A DNA stretch of 64,000 bases from Comamonas sp. JUb58 (GTDB lineage: Bacteria; Pseudomonadota; Gammaproteobacteria; Burkholderiales; Burkholderiaceae_C). Positions 34,498 to 43,598 of the stretch are shown in pieces (within the stretch, counting starts at the first letter, position 1; the number at the start of each line of letters is the position of its first letter). Where the stretch lies: contig NZ_SOAL01000006.1 of the NCBI RefSeq assembly GCF_004364775.1, forward strand, positions 1 to 64,000, read 5' to 3'. The notes beneath the pieces were generated by a model that was given only the letters and a program-made list of their open reading frames with translations, did no database searches and was not told the origin of the DNA. The translations under genes were made by a program, and so were the position numbers.

Positions 34498-34886
34498 GCC
34501 TCCCCGGATTGCGCCACGCAGTCAGCCAGCCAAGGCATCGCTGATGCGGTCCAGATCTGCCGCTGCGGCGGCAGCTGTGCGCGTTCCTCCACGCAGCCCA
34601 GACGGATCACCACGAACTCCGGGTTCTGGGCGGCACAGCCATACAGCGGCGTGCCGCAGACGGGGCAGAAGACCTGGTCGCGGCGCTGGCCGCTTTGCGC
34701 GGTCTTGGTATAGGTCTGTACCGCGCCTTGCAGCGAAAAATCGGCGATCGCGGCTTTGACGATGGCGCGCATCGGGGCGCCCGACAGCACCTGGCAGTCG
34801 CTGCAATGGCAAACGCTAACCTGGCTTGGGTCGATCAAGGCGGTAAAGCGAACCGCCTGGCAATGGCATGCGCCGTGGATGAGCAT
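34494..34886 (-). CDS. GFA-family (CENP-V/GFA) zinc protein
   Basis: 130 residues. The zinc ligands of the glutathione-dependent formaldehyde-activating enzyme fold are visible: GACHCQAV, VCHCSDCQVLSG and VFCPVCGTPLYG. Most family members of this size are not proven formaldehyde enzymes; binding of a glutathione adduct is the general idea. ATG 34886 (MLIHGACHC) is the family-like start. First gene of the four-gene minus-strand unit GFA, hypothetical, DUF523, cold-shock/DUF1294. Confidence 0.88.
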   Translation of the reverse strand: MLIHGACHCQAVRFTALIDPSQVSVCHCSDCQVLSGAPMRAIVKAAIADFSLQGAVQTYTKTAQSGQRRDQVFCPVCGTPLYGCAAQNPEFVVIRLGCVEERAQLPPQRQIWTASAMPWLADCVAQSGEA

Positions 34887-35271
34887 GGGCAGGACCTGGA
34901 AGGAAGTGGGTGGGGGGAGCTGTCTTTGTACTGCATCACAGCTGCCCCGTGTGCGCCTCGGTGGCATGACTCTTGCATAACTGTCAACAAGCGAAAGCGG
35001 ATCAGTTCGGCAAGCTATGTACGAATATCTTTACAGTTTCTGGTGCAGTAACTATGGTTGCATATAGAAACAACCAGGGTTCTATGTGAAAGCTTGATGA
35101 ATTGCTGAAAATCAATAAAAACAATCGGTTATGGAGTAGTTGCGTCTGGATTCGTGCATAATTCCGCAAAATTCCACGGGAAAACCCAGGTAATTGGGGG
35201 AATAACTGGTTTGGATTTTGTTACATATTTATGAATTGTCTTCAAAATAAACCGTGCTAAAGTCGCCCGCT
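34887..35271. other. 385-bp AT-rich divergent intergenic region
   Basis: Notably AT-rich compared with its neighbours, no gene found. It holds promoters for the GFA unit (minus) and the NlpC gene (plus). Confidence 0.5.
35236..35263 (+). promoter_or_regulatory. sigma70-like promoter of the NlpC/P60 gene
   Basis: TTGTCT (35236-35241), 16-bp spacer, TAAAGT (35258-35263). Transcription would begin about 7 nt later, at or next to the ATG at 35272. Confidence 0.5.
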
Positions 35272-35910
35272 ATGTCACCGAAATGGATTTGCACCCTCAT
35301 CGTCGCCGCGTCTGTCAGCGCACATGCCGCCCCCGAGAGCGAACACAAGCCATCCGATCTGGATTTGCTGTTGGGCATTGGCCAAAGCAGTCTTTCCAAG
35401 CTCGATTCGGTGCATCACCAGGTCAAGGACCAGGCCAATGTGCTGATCAGCAATGCGCTGAGCCTCATTGGCGTGCCCTACCGTCGTGGCGGTAACAGCG
35501 CAGAGACGGGTTTTGACTGCAGTGGTCTGGTACGCGCTGTGTATGCGGAGAGCTGGGGCAAGATCCTGCCACGCCGCGCAGAAGAGCAGGCTGCCGCGAC
35601 CGACAAGATTGAAAAAGCGGAGCTCAAGCCCGGTGATCTGGTGTTTTTCAACACCATGCGCCGGGCTTTCAGCCATGTGGGGATCTACATGGGTGACGGC
35701 AAGTTCATCCATTCGCCTCGTACTGGCAAGACTGTTCGGGTCGAGAGCATGGACATCGCCTACTGGGAAAAACGCTTTGACGGCGCCCGCCGTGTGGAGC
35801 TCAGCGAAGAGGCCCGCACCAAGCTGATGCAGCAGGTCAACCTCGATGGTGCAGAAGCGCAGGACCTGATTGGCCGCGTGATGTCCAAGACCAATATGCG
35901 TGTGAACTGA
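35272..35910 (+). CDS. NlpC/P60 cell-wall endopeptidase
   Basis: 212 residues. A signal peptide covers residues 1-20 (cut near SAHAA). The NlpC/P60 domain holds the catalytic Cys83 (GFDCSGLV), His135 (SHVGIYMG) and His147 (FIHSPRTG). Such enzymes cut the D-Glu to diamino acid bond in peptidoglycan peptides in the periplasm. ATG 35272 chosen for the signal peptide; the in-frame ATG at 35254 lies before the -10 element. Ends at an intrinsic terminator. Confidence 0.92.
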   Translation: MSPKWICTLIVAASVSAHAAPESEHKPSDLDLLLGIGQSSLSKLDSVHHQVKDQANVLISNALSLIGVPYRRGGNSAETGFDCSGLVRAVYAESWGKILPRRAEEQAAATDKIEKAELKPGDLVFFNTMRRAFSHVGIYMGDGKFIHSPRTGKTVRVESMDIAYWEKRFDGARRVELSEEARTKLMQQVNLDGAEAQDLIGRVMSKTNMRVN

Positions 35911-35949
35911 GCGCCTTGCCCTCTGCAGCGGGTGCTGCACAAGCGAAAC

Positions 35950-35973
35950 AAGCTTCCTTCGGGGAGCTTTTTT
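35950..35973 (+). terminator. intrinsic terminator of NlpC gene
   Basis: AAGCTTCC-TTCG-GGGAGCTT with a UUCG tetraloop and a following T run. Confidence 0.88.
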
Positions 35974-36073
35974 GTTGCCTGCGCGGTGCTGCTTGGCTGA
36001 CCTGCGCTAAGGGAGTAGTAGGGGCCTCAGTCCTGCGCCCCTTCTATATAGAAGCGGCGTGAGGTACAGGCGT

Positions 36074-36099
36074 AAAAAAGGCTGCCTCTGGGGCAGCCT
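36074..36099 (-). terminator. intrinsic terminator of the isochorismatase-like gene
   Basis: AGGCTGCC / GGCAGCCT stem with a 5-nt loop, read on the minus strand and followed by a T run (A5 at 36074-36078 on the plus strand). Confidence 0.85.
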
Positions 36100-36135
36100 G
36101 GGTGGGCAACATGCTGGAGAGGCTCCAGCAAGGCT

Positions 36136-36738
36136 TTACTTGATCATTTGCAGGATATCGCGGAAGTCTTCGTGCTCGCAGCTGCGCAGCCATTCGAAGA
36201 TGACCATTTCGGTGGTGACCAACTCAGCGCCGGCACCGGCCAGGCGGTCAAAGGCGGCATCGCGGTTGCGCTCGGTGCGGCTGCTGCAGGCGTCGGTGAC
36301 TACGCAGACATCGAACTCGTCCTCCAGCAACTCCAGCGCGGTCTGCAGCAGGCAGACATGGGCTTCGCAGCCGGCAATGATGATGCTGTTGCGCTCCGGG
36401 GCTGCTTGCTGCGGCTTTTGCAGGTGCTTGGGCAGGCTGCGGGCATTGCCGCCCTGCGGCTTGGCAGGAGAGCGCAGCCACTCGTTCAGGCCTTCTGGTA
36501 CGGCGCTGAAGAACATCTTGGCCAAGGTCTTGTTGCACAGGCCGCGCAGCTCTGCCGCATTGGGGCCGAGCTTGCTGGGGTTTTGCTCGGTGCCAAACAC
36601 GGGCACCTGCAGTTGCTGGGCTACCTGGGCCAGCAGGGTGGCGTTTTTCAACACCTGCGCGCCATCAAAAATGGCGGGCATCAGTTTTTCCTGGTAGTCG
36701 ACCAGCACCAGCTGGGATTCTTCAAAATCTATAAGCAT
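36136..36738 (-). CDS. isochorismatase-like cysteine hydrolase
   Basis: 200 residues, YcaC-like subgroup. The catalytic Asp is in LVLVDYQEKLMPAIFDG, a Lys in the middle, and the nucleophilic Cys in IIIAGCEAHVCLLQTALELL. A Gln/Pro-rich insertion at about 95-115 (KPQGGNARSLPKHLQKPQQA) is unusual for the family. It hydrolyses amide or ether bonds of a small molecule that cannot be predicted. Monogenic unit with its own terminator. Confidence 0.88.
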   Translation of the reverse strand: MLIDFEESQLVLVDYQEKLMPAIFDGAQVLKNATLLAQVAQQLQVPVFGTEQNPSKLGPNAAELRGLCNKTLAKMFFSAVPEGLNEWLRSPAKPQGGNARSLPKHLQKPQQAAPERNSIIIAGCEAHVCLLQTALELLEDEFDVCVVTDACSSRTERNRDAAFDRLAGAGAELVTTEMVIFEWLRSCEHEDFRDILQMIK

Positions 36739-36855
36739 GCGGCATTTTACCTGTGGCGGCGCCCGGCCGCTGCTGCGGTCTGGTGCGGAAGGGGGCGGAA
36801 AATGCGAAATCTATCCAATAGCGGCTCACTGGCTGGCCGCAGGCAGGCGCCAGGT

Positions 36856-37407
36856 TCAGCGCGGGTCCTGGTCCAGTGCCGGCGCATAGACCACCGGCAG
36901 CACAATGCCCGCTTCATGTGCCACCCGCACGCAGTCGCGCAAGTGCTGCTCGCCCAGGTAGCGCAAGGTGGCGTAACCCAAAGCGGCGGATACGGCCTGG
37001 CCGGCAATCGGCACATATTTGCTGGCCTGCTGCACGGTCAGGCGCATGCCCAGCGCTTTGGCGCCGCGCATGATCACATCCTTGGTGATCAGCTTGCCCA
37101 CCAGCACGCCGCCGAGCATGTTGACGGTGTTCTGCACCTTGGCGCGCTTGGCCGGGGTCAGGCGCGCGATCTGCTCATCGCTCAAGCCAAAGTAATTGCT
37201 GATTTGCGGAATCAGCCGCGACAGCAAGGCGGCGTCCACCGCCATGTCGAGCCCAGGCACCGGCGTGGCGCTGGCCAGGGCGGCCATCAGGGCTTTGCGG
37301 TGCAGCAGCTTTTGGGACTGCTCAACCGCCTCCCGCAGCGCAGGGTTGCCGGTCTGGGCGGCCAGTTGCAGTGCGGAGAGGGGGCGGGGCTTGCGTCCAA
37401 GTTTCAT
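36856..37407 (-). CDS. EcsC/DUF697-like hypothetical protein
   Basis: 183 residues. The middle part, VPGLDMAVDAALLSRLIPQI, then NYFGLSDEQIARL and YVPIAGQAVSAALGYATLRY followed by LGEQHLRDCVRVAHEAG, resembles EcsC-type or DUF697 domains seen in membrane-associated proteins. Two hydrophobic stretches (about 100-108 and 135-150) could associate with the membrane. Role unknown. Its distance from neighbours on both sides suggests an independent unit. Confidence 0.6.
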   Translation of the reverse strand: MKLGRKPRPLSALQLAAQTGNPALREAVEQSQKLLHRKALMAALASATPVPGLDMAVDAALLSRLIPQISNYFGLSDEQIARLTPAKRAKVQNTVNMLGGVLVGKLITKDVIMRGAKALGMRLTVQQASKYVPIAGQAVSAALGYATLRYLGEQHLRDCVRVAHEAGIVLPVVYAPALDQDPR

Positions 37408-37434
37408 GGCTGGGGTCGTGAGGTAAACAGCTGG

Positions 37435-37478
37435 AAAAAAAAGCCTGCGTCAGCGGGATGCCCCGGCTGGCGCAGGCT
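37435..37478 (-). terminator. intrinsic terminator of GlsB-type gene
   Basis: Stem AGCCTGCGTCAGC / GCTGGCGCAGGCT (one mismatch) read on the minus strand and followed by a run of eight T. Confidence 0.88.
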
Positions 37479-37487
37479 GTTGTGTGC

Positions 37488-37733
37488 TTAGCGCTTGCGG
37501 ATCAGGCCGTAGAGCACGAGCAAGATGATGGCGCCGACGATGGAGGCGATCCAGCCTGCTGCCTGGCCTTCCTGGTACCAGCCCATGGCCACGCCGGCAT
37601 AGCTGGCCAGCAGCGAGCCGGCAATGCCCAGCAGGATGGTCATGATCCAGCCCATCTTGTCGTCTCCGGGCTTGATGGCCCGCGCAATGAGGCCCACGAT
37701 CAGGCCTACAAAAATGGTTCCAATGATGGACAT
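37488..37733 (-). CDS. GlsB/YeaQ/YmgE-family stress membrane protein
   Basis: 81 residues with three hydrophobic segments: SIIGTIFVGLIVGLIARAI, GWIMTILLGIAGSLLASYAG and GWIASIVGAIILLVLYGLI, separated by KPGDDKMG and a short loop. The pattern IGTIFVGLIVGLIARAI...PG is the hallmark of this transglycosylase-associated (Tag) family, induced by acid or envelope stress in several bacteria. ATG 37733 follows GGAGAAAG. Single gene with terminator. Confidence 0.92.
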   Translation of the reverse strand: MSIIGTIFVGLIVGLIARAIKPGDDKMGWIMTILLGIAGSLLASYAGVAMGWYQEGQAAGWIASIVGAIILLVLYGLIRKR

Positions 37734-37900
37734 TCGTCTTTCTCCGTTGAGCTGTGAACACCAGTGCCTCGGGTTGAGGCGGCCCTGGCCAATACGCCCT
37801 GAAGCGTACCAAGGCACTTTAAGGCTGTTTGTAGGAGAAGGCTTCTAATACCTCGGCTTTACGTCATAAACAACGGTGAACTGGCGCTGTCATGCGCATG

Positions 37901-37940
37901 AAAAAAGCAGCCGGTGCCGTTGCCGGCGCGGGCTGCTTTT
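37901..37940. terminator. bidirectional intrinsic terminator after the aminotransferase
   Basis: Arms AAAAGCAGCC and GGCTGCTTTT are perfect with an inner GC-rich loop and flanking A/T runs, ending the minus-strand aminotransferase transcript 57 bp past its stop. Confidence 0.85.
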
Positions 37941-37996
37941 GGCCGGACCTAGCCGGGCCGGGCCGCGAAGGGCCCAGTCCGGAGGCGGTCAGAGAA

Positions 37997-39196
37997 TTAA
38001 GCGACGACCTTGGCGATCGATGCGCAGACGTGCTCGATGTTCTTGCTGTTCAGCGCAGCCACGCACATGCGGCCGGTGTCCGTGCCGTACACGCCGAATT
38101 CGGAGCGCAGGCGCACCATCTGGTCCTTGCTCAGGCCCGAGTACGAGAACATGCCGATCTGGGTGGTGATGAAGCTCATGTCCTGCTTCACGCCGGCGGC
38201 CTTGAGGCCGTCCACCAGCTTCTGGCGCATTTCCTTGATGCGCACGCGCATTTCGCCCAGTTCCTTTTCCCACAGGGCGCGCAGCTCGGGGTTGTTCAGC
38301 ACGGCGGCCACCACGGCACCACCGTGGGTCGGTGGGTTGGAGTAGTTGGTGCGGATGACAACCTTGAGCTGGCTCAGCACGCGGCTGGCTTCTTCCTTGT
38401 CGGTGGCGACCACGGACAGCGCGCCCACGCGCTCACCGTAGAGCGAGAAGCTCTTGGAGAACGAGGTCGACACAAAAATGTTCAGGCCAGCGGCGATGAA
38501 CTTGCCGATCACGGCGCCGTCTTCGGCAATGCCGTGGCCAAAGCCTTGGTAGGCCATGTCCAGGAAAGCGACCAGGTTCTTGGCCTTGACCACTTCAATG
38601 ACCTTGTCCCACTGGGAGGCGGTGATGTCGTAGCCGGTGGGGTTGTGGCAGCAGGCATGCAGCACCACGACGGTGCCTGCGGCAGCTGCGTTCAGGTCGG
38701 CGATCATGCCGTCGAAATCGATGGCGCGGTTGGCTGCGTCGTAGTAGCGGTAGCTGGCGACTTCAAAACCGGCGTTCTGGAAGATCGCGCGGTGGTTTTC
38801 CCAGCTCGGGTCGGAGATCAGCACCTTGGCTTGGGGGTTCAGGCGCTTCAGAAAGTCGGCACCAATCTTCAGGCCGCCGGTGCCGCCCACGGCTTGCACG
38901 GTAGCCACGCGGCCGGATGCCACGACTTCGGAATCCGCGCCGAACACCAGGCCCTTGACAGCGCTGTCATAGGCTGCGATACCGTCGATAGGCAGGTAGC
39001 CACGGGGCGTGGGCTTGTCCATCATGGCTTTCTCGGCGGCTTGCACGCACTGCAGCAGCGGCAGCTTGCCGTTGTCGTCGAAATACACGCCCACGCCCAG
39101 GTTTACTTTTTGCGGGTTGGTATCGGCTGCGTATTGCTCATTGAGACCCAGGATCGGGTCGCGTGGGGCCATTTCGACGGAAGAGAAAAGAGACAT
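37997..39196 (-). CDS. aspartate/aromatic amino acid aminotransferase
   Basis: 399 residues of PLP-dependent aminotransferase class Ia. The N-terminus FSSVEMAPRDPILGLNEQY, VNLGVGVYFDDNG, HACCHNPTGYDI, and the PLP-lysine motif STSFSKSFSLYGERVGAL are all present, with the substrate-binding Arg near the C-terminus (GTDTGRMCVAALN). The AspC and TyrB types cannot be separated by eye, so no symbol is given. Start ATG 39196 has an in-frame upstream extension without support. Divergent from uvrB. Confidence 0.93.
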   Translation of the reverse strand: MSLFSSVEMAPRDPILGLNEQYAADTNPQKVNLGVGVYFDDNGKLPLLQCVQAAEKAMMDKPTPRGYLPIDGIAAYDSAVKGLVFGADSEVVASGRVATVQAVGGTGGLKIGADFLKRLNPQAKVLISDPSWENHRAIFQNAGFEVASYRYYDAANRAIDFDGMIADLNAAAAGTVVVLHACCHNPTGYDITASQWDKVIEVVKAKNLVAFLDMAYQGFGHGIAEDGAVIGKFIAAGLNIFVSTSFSKSFSLYGERVGALSVVATDKEEASRVLSQLKVVIRTNYSNPPTHGGAVVAAVLNNPELRALWEKELGEMRVRIKEMRQKLVDGLKAAGVKQDMSFITTQIGMFSYSGLSKDQMVRLRSEFGVYGTDTGRMCVAALNSKNIEHVCASIAKVVA

Positions 39197-39340
39197 GTGT
39201 AGTCCTTGGTAGGTAGAAATCTGGCTTTGCACCCCAAAATGCCAAACAAGAGGCCATCGCCTCCACCGCAATTTTGCAGTACGCTTTGGGGTTAACCCCG
39301 TATTCTAGCGACGCCCGCTCGCGCGTGGCATACCCGACCT

Positions 39341-41434
39341 ATGCACGAAGTCACTCCAGAGGCACCCCGCGAGGGGGAATTCATCCAATATCCCGGCTCT
39401 CCATTCACGTTGTTCCAGCCGTACCCGCCTGCGGGCGACCAGCCGGCGGCCATCGATGGGCTCGTGGAAGGCATTGATGACGGTGAGGCCTTTCAGACCT
39501 TGCTGGGCGTGACGGGCTCGGGCAAGACCTTCACGATGGCCAATGTGATTGCGCGCACCGGGCGCCCGGCCATCGTGTTTGCGCCCAACAAAACCCTGGC
39601 CGCGCAGCTGTACAGCGAGTTCCGCGAGTTCTTCCCAAAGAACGCGGTGGAGTACTTCGTCAGCTACTACGACTACTACCAGCCCGAGGCCTATGTGCCC
39701 CAGCGCGACCTGTTCATCGAAAAGGACAGCGCCATCAACGAGCACATCGAGCAGATGCGTTTGTCGGCCACCAAGAGCGTGCTGGAGCGACGCGACACCA
39801 TCGTGGTGGCCACCGTCTCGGCCATCTACGGTATCGGCTCGCCCGAGTCCTATACCAAGATGCGTTTCATCCTGCGCGTGGGCGATGAGCTGAGCCAGCG
39901 CGATGCCATCGGCCAGCTGGTGCGCATGCAGTACAAGCGCAATGATGCGGATTTCTCGCGCGGTACCTTCCGCGTGCGCGGCGACACCATCGATGTGTTT
40001 CCGTCCGAGCACAGCGAGATGGCGGTGCGCATCGAGCTGTTTGACGACGAGGTCGAGAGCCTGCAGCTGTTTGACCCGCTGACGGGCCGCGTGCGCCAGA
40101 AGGTGCCGCGTTTCACCATCTACCCCAGCAGCCACTATGTGACCCCGCGCGACCAGGTGCTGGTGGCCGTGGAGACCATCAAGGAAGAGCTGGCGCTGCG
40201 CCTGAAGCAGCTGGTGGGCGAGGGCAAGCTGGTGGAAGCCCAGCGCCTGGAGCAGCGCACCCGGTTTGACCTGGAAATGCTGACCGAAGTGGGGCACTGC
40301 AAGGGCATTGAGAACTACAGCCGCCACCTCTCGGGCGCGGCGCCCGGCGATCCGCCGCCGACGATGACGGACTACATGCCCAAGGACGCGCTGATGTTTC
40401 TCGACGAGAGCCACCAGATGATCGGCCAGCTCAATGCCATGTACAACGGCGACAAAGCGCGCAAGACGACCTTGGTGGAATATGGCTTTCGCCTGCCCAG
40501 CGCGCTGGACAACCGCCCGCTGAAGTTTGGCGAGTTCGAGCAGCGCATGCGCCAGGTAGTATTTGTGTCGGCCACGCCGGCCGAGTACGAGAAGACCCAT
40601 GCCGGCAAGATCGTTGAGCAGGTGGTGCGACCCACCGGCCTGGTCGATCCCGAGGTGGAGGTGCGTCCCGCCACCCACCAGGTGGATGATGTGCTGCAGG
40701 AAATCCATGCACGGGTGAAGGTGCAGGAGCGGGTGCTGATCACCACCCTGACCAAGCGCATGGCCGAGCAGCTGACCGAATACCTGACCGACAACGGCGT
40801 CAAGGTGCGCTACCTGCACTCCGATGTGGAGACTGTGGAGCGCGTCGAGATCATCCGCGACCTGCGCCTGGGCACCTTTGATGTGCTGGTAGGCATCAAC
40901 CTGCTGCGCGAAGGCCTGGACATTCCAGAGGTGTCGCTGGTGGCGATCCTGGATGCCGACAAGGAAGGCTTTCTGCGTGCCGAGCGCAGCCTGATCCAGA
41001 CCATTGGCCGTGCGGCGCGGAACATGAACGGCAAGGCGATTCTCTATGCCGACCGCATCACCGACTCGATGCGCAAGGCTATGGACGAAACCAGCCGCCG
41101 CCGTGAGAAGCAGATGGCCTTCAATACGGAGCATGGCATCGTGCCGCGCAGCATTGTCAAGCAAGTACGTGATTTGATCGATGGCGTCTACAGCACCAAG
41201 GCCAGCGATGACATGGACCGCGCCCAGCAGGTGGCGATGAGCCGGGCCCAGGTCGAGGACATGTCAGAGAAAGAGATTGCCAAGGAAATCAAGCGCCTGG
41301 AAAAGCAGATGCTGGAGGCGGCGCGCAACCTCGAATTCGAGGCCGCAGCCCAGGCCCGCGACCAATTAACCATCTTGAAACAAAGGGCTTTTGGTGGGGC
41401 CTCTCCAGAGGCAGGGAATACCCGCAGCCTCTAG
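39341..41434 (+). CDS. uvrB: excinuclease ABC subunit B
   Basis: 697 residues, full length. Walker A is [13 protein letters not shown], the beta-hairpin that clamps DNA is around [20 protein letters not shown] (100-120), motif II reads FLDESHQM where many homologues have VDESH, and motif VI is [12 protein letters not shown]. The UvrC-interacting UVR domain is at the end ([20 protein letters not shown]). It verifies lesions delivered by UvrA in nucleotide excision repair. It is followed by the iscR leader. Confidence 0.97.
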   Translation: MHEVTPEAPREGEFIQYPGSPFTLFQPYPPAGDQPAAIDGLVEGIDDGEAFQTLLGVTGSGKTFTMANVIARTGRPAIVFAPNKTLAAQLYSEFREFFPKNAVEYFVSYYDYYQPEAYVPQRDLFIEKDSAINEHIEQMRLSATKSVLERRDTIVVATVSAIYGIGSPESYTKMRFILRVGDELSQRDAIGQLVRMQYKRNDADFSRGTFRVRGDTIDVFPSEHSEMAVRIELFDDEVESLQLFDPLTGRVRQKVPRFTIYPSSHYVTPRDQVLVAVETIKEELALRLKQLVGEGKLVEAQRLEQRTRFDLEMLTEVGHCKGIENYSRHLSGAAPGDPPPTMTDYMPKDALMFLDESHQMIGQLNAMYNGDKARKTTLVEYGFRLPSALDNRPLKFGEFEQRMRQVVFVSATPAEYEKTHAGKIVEQVVRPTGLVDPEVEVRPATHQVDDVLQEIHARVKVQERVLITTLTKRMAEQLTEYLTDNGVKVRYLHSDVETVERVEIIRDLRLGTFDVLVGINLLREGLDIPEVSLVAILDADKEGFLRAERSLIQTIGRAARNMNGKAILYADRITDSMRKAMDETSRRREKQMAFNTEHGIVPRSIVKQVRDLIDGVYSTKASDDMDRAQQVAMSRAQVEDMSEKEIAKEIKRLEKQMLEAARNLEFEAAAQARDQLTILKQRAFGGASPEAGNTRSL

Positions 41435-41653
41435 GGATGTCAGTTTCTGTAAGTAATCTTTGCTTACCCGAGCGAATTCAGGGGGCATTGTGCTATACTG
41501 ACACAAATTACTCAACAACAAGAAAAAAGCCTATCGATGAATGGGACCTACCCTGCGTGCAGGGTGGAGCGACAGGCTACGACGATGTCATTGCGGGTGG
41601 CTTGCTTGCATTGGGCGTCTATGGTTATCAAGCCTGACCTCTAAGGAACGATT
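41435..41653 (+). promoter_or_regulatory. iscR promoter and long 5' leader
   Basis: A -10 TATACT lies at 41494-41499 with no good -35, as expected for a regulated isc promoter. Just upstream ACCCGAGCGAATTCAGGGGG (41465-41484) has the dyad look of an IscR type-1 site but is imperfect. The leader is about 150 nt long and holds a perfect ACCCTGC-GT-GCAGGGT hairpin at 41549-41564. Confidence 0.5.
41537..41644 (+). CDS. possible 35-residue leader peptide before iscR
   Basis: ATG 41537 opens a 35-codon frame (MNGTYPACRVERQATT, then MSLRVACLHWASMVIKPDL) that stops 9 nt before the iscR ATG. It has two Cys and falls wholly inside the leader; a hairpin covers codons 5-10. There is no clear Shine-Dalgarno. 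It may be a regulatory upstream ORF or chance; translation coupling to iscR would be natural given the spacing. Confidence 0.3.
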   Translation: MNGTYPACRVERQATTMSLRVACLHWASMVIKPDL

Positions 41654-42190
41654 ATGCGTCTCACCACCAAAGGCCGATTTGCAGTCACTGCAATGATTGA
41701 TCTGGCTTTGCGCCAGAACAATGGCCCGGTAACTTTGGCTGCCATCAGCCAGCGTCAGCAGATCTCGCTGTCGTATCTGGAGCAGCTGTTTGGCAAGCTG
41801 CGCCGCCATGAACTGGTGGAGTCCACCCGTGGCCCCGGTGGCGGCTACACGCTGGCCCGCAAAGCCGCTGAGATCACAGTTGCCGACATCATTGTGTCGG
41901 TAGATGAACCTATTGACGCCACGCAGTGCGGCGGCAAGGAAAACTGCATGGGCGAGGCCGGTCGCTGCATGACGCACGAACTCTGGGCATCGCTGAACCA
42001 GCGCATGGTCGAGTTTCTGGATTCCGTCACCTTGCAAAAGCTGGTCGATGACCAACTGGCCAAGGGCATCCAGATCGAAGACAAGCCGATCGTGCGCCGC
42101 GCTATCTCGACCACGCCGGTTGTCAAGCCCATCCGTGTCACCGCACCGAACTCGGTGTTTGCACTGGGCAATGTGTTTGCCAAATCCTGA
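41654..42190 (+). CDS. iscR: iron-sulfur cluster regulator IscR
   Basis: 178 residues, Rrf2 family. The helix-turn-helix is MRLTTKGRFAVTAMIDLALR to GPGGGYTLAR. The [2Fe-2S] ligands are C92, C98, C105 and probably H108, the loop being one residue longer than in E. coli (GEAGRC). It represses the isc operon when loaded with cluster. AAGGAACG precedes ATG 41654. First gene of the isc operon, with a long leader. Confidence 0.96.
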   Translation: MRLTTKGRFAVTAMIDLALRQNNGPVTLAAISQRQQISLSYLEQLFGKLRRHELVESTRGPGGGYTLARKAAEITVADIIVSVDEPIDATQCGGKENCMGEAGRCMTHELWASLNQRMVEFLDSVTLQKLVDDQLAKGIQIEDKPIVRRAISTTPVVKPIRVTAPNSVFALGNVFAKS

Positions 42191-42196
42191 TTCTTG

Positions 42197-42217
42197 ATGC
42201 GGCGCTGGTCGCCGCAT
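42197..42217 (+). other. hairpin in the iscR-iscS gap
   Basis: ATGCGGCG-CTGGT-CGCCGCAT, a perfect 8-bp stem 7 nt after the iscR stop, with no T run. The gap to iscS is 151 bp. It may protect the iscR message 3' end, as small-RNA regulation separates iscR from iscSUA in other bacteria. Confidence 0.55.
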
Positions 42218-42341
42218 CCCCGGTGCCTTCCAAGGTGCCGGGAGGCCTTGTTACGCCCTTAAAACGGTGCAGCAAGTTCATTCGATGATTGCATTTTGAG
42301 TTTTTGCGGGTGCCCAACAGCACGCGCCAGTAGAGCCAGAT

Positions 42342-43562
42342 ATGGACACGACCCCACACTTCCCTATTTACCTTGATTACGGCGCCACCACGCCCGTGGA
42401 CCCACGCGTGGTTGATGCGATGATTCCCTGGTTGTCCGAGAACTACGGCAACCCTGCATCGCGCAGCCATGCATGGGGCTGGACGGCGGAAGAGGCGGTT
42501 GAAAAGGCACGTGCGCAAGTCGCCGCGCTGATCAACGCCGATCCGCGTGAAATCGTCTGGACCAGCGGTGCCACCGAGTCGGACAACCTGGCGCTTAAGG
42601 GCGCTGCCCAGTTCTACAAGGGCAAGGGCAAGCACCTGATCACCGTCAAGACCGAGCACAAGGCGGTGCTGGACACGATGCGTGCGCTGGAGCGTGAAGG
42701 CTTTGAGGTCACCTATCTGGACGTCAAGGAAGACGGTCTGCTGGATCTGGATGTGTTCAAGGCGGCCATCCGCCCAGACACCATTCTGGTCAGCGTCATG
42801 TTCGTGAACAACGAAACCGGCGTGATCCAGGACATCGACACCATCGGGAACATCTGCCGCGAAAAGGGCATCATTTTCCACGTGGACGCGGCCCAAGCCA
42901 CGGGCAAGGTCGAGATCGATGTGACCGCGCTGAAGGTGGACCTGATGAGTCTGGCTTCGCACAAGACCTATGGTCCCAAGGGCATTGGCGCGCTGTACGT
43001 GCGCCGCAAGCCACGTGTGCGCATCGAAGCGCAGATGCACGGCGGTGGCCATGAGCGCGGCATGCGTTCGGGCACCCTGGCGACGCACCAGATCGTCGGT
43101 ATGGGCGAGGCTTTCCGCATCGCCAAGGAAGACATGGCCAAGGACTACGCCCATGCCAAGGCGCTGCAGCAGCGCATGCTGGACGGTCTGATGGACATCG
43201 AACAAGTGTTCGTCAACGGTGACCTGAACCACCGCGTGCCCCACAACCTGAACATCAGCTTCAACTTCGTCGAAGGCGAATCGCTGATCATGGGCATCAA
43301 GGGCCTGGCCGTGTCCTCGGGTTCGGCTTGCACCTCTGCCAGCCTGGAGCCCAGCTATGTGCTGCGCGCCCTGGGTCGCAGCGATGAGCTCGCCCACAGC
43401 AGCCTGCGCATGACGTTTGGCCGCTTCACGACGAATGAAGACATCGACTACGCCGTGGCATCGATCCGTGAAAACGTGACCAAGCTGCGCGAGTTGAGCC
43501 CCCTGTGGGAAATGTACAAAGACGGTGTTGATCTGAGCACCATCCAGTGGGCTGCCCACTAA
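42342..43562 (+). CDS. iscS: cysteine desulfurase IscS
   Basis: 406 residues, PLP enzyme removing sulfur from cysteine for Fe-S clusters and tRNA thiolation. PLP Lys lies in [27 protein letters not shown] and the mobile persulfide Cys in [17 protein letters not shown] are in place. N-terminus [18 protein letters not shown] is standard. Followed by iscU after 36 bp. Confidence 0.97.
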   Translation: MDTTPHFPIYLDYGATTPVDPRVVDAMIPWLSENYGNPASRSHAWGWTAEEAVEKARAQVAALINADPREIVWTSGATESDNLALKGAAQFYKGKGKHLITVKTEHKAVLDTMRALEREGFEVTYLDVKEDGLLDLDVFKAAIRPDTILVSVMFVNNETGVIQDIDTIGNICREKGIIFHVDAAQATGKVEIDVTALKVDLMSLASHKTYGPKGIGALYVRRKPRVRIEAQMHGGGHERGMRSGTLATHQIVGMGEAFRIAKEDMAKDYAHAKALQQRMLDGLMDIEQVFVNGDLNHRVPHNLNISFNFVEGESLIMGIKGLAVSSGSACTSASLEPSYVLRALGRSDELAHSSLRMTFGRFTTNEDIDYAVASIRENVTKLRELSPLWEMYKDGVDLSTIQWAAH

Positions 43563-43598
43563 AGCCGGCGCAGCCGATAACTGTTAAGAGGTACCAAG

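Noticed and set aside
39305..41164. A 619-codon open frame on the minus strand opposite uvrB, and similar long frames opposite katG, the RND pump and hscA
   Set aside because: These mirror high-GC codon bias of the real genes. Their products are His/Gln/Arg-rich with no family features, and the sense genes are unmistakable.
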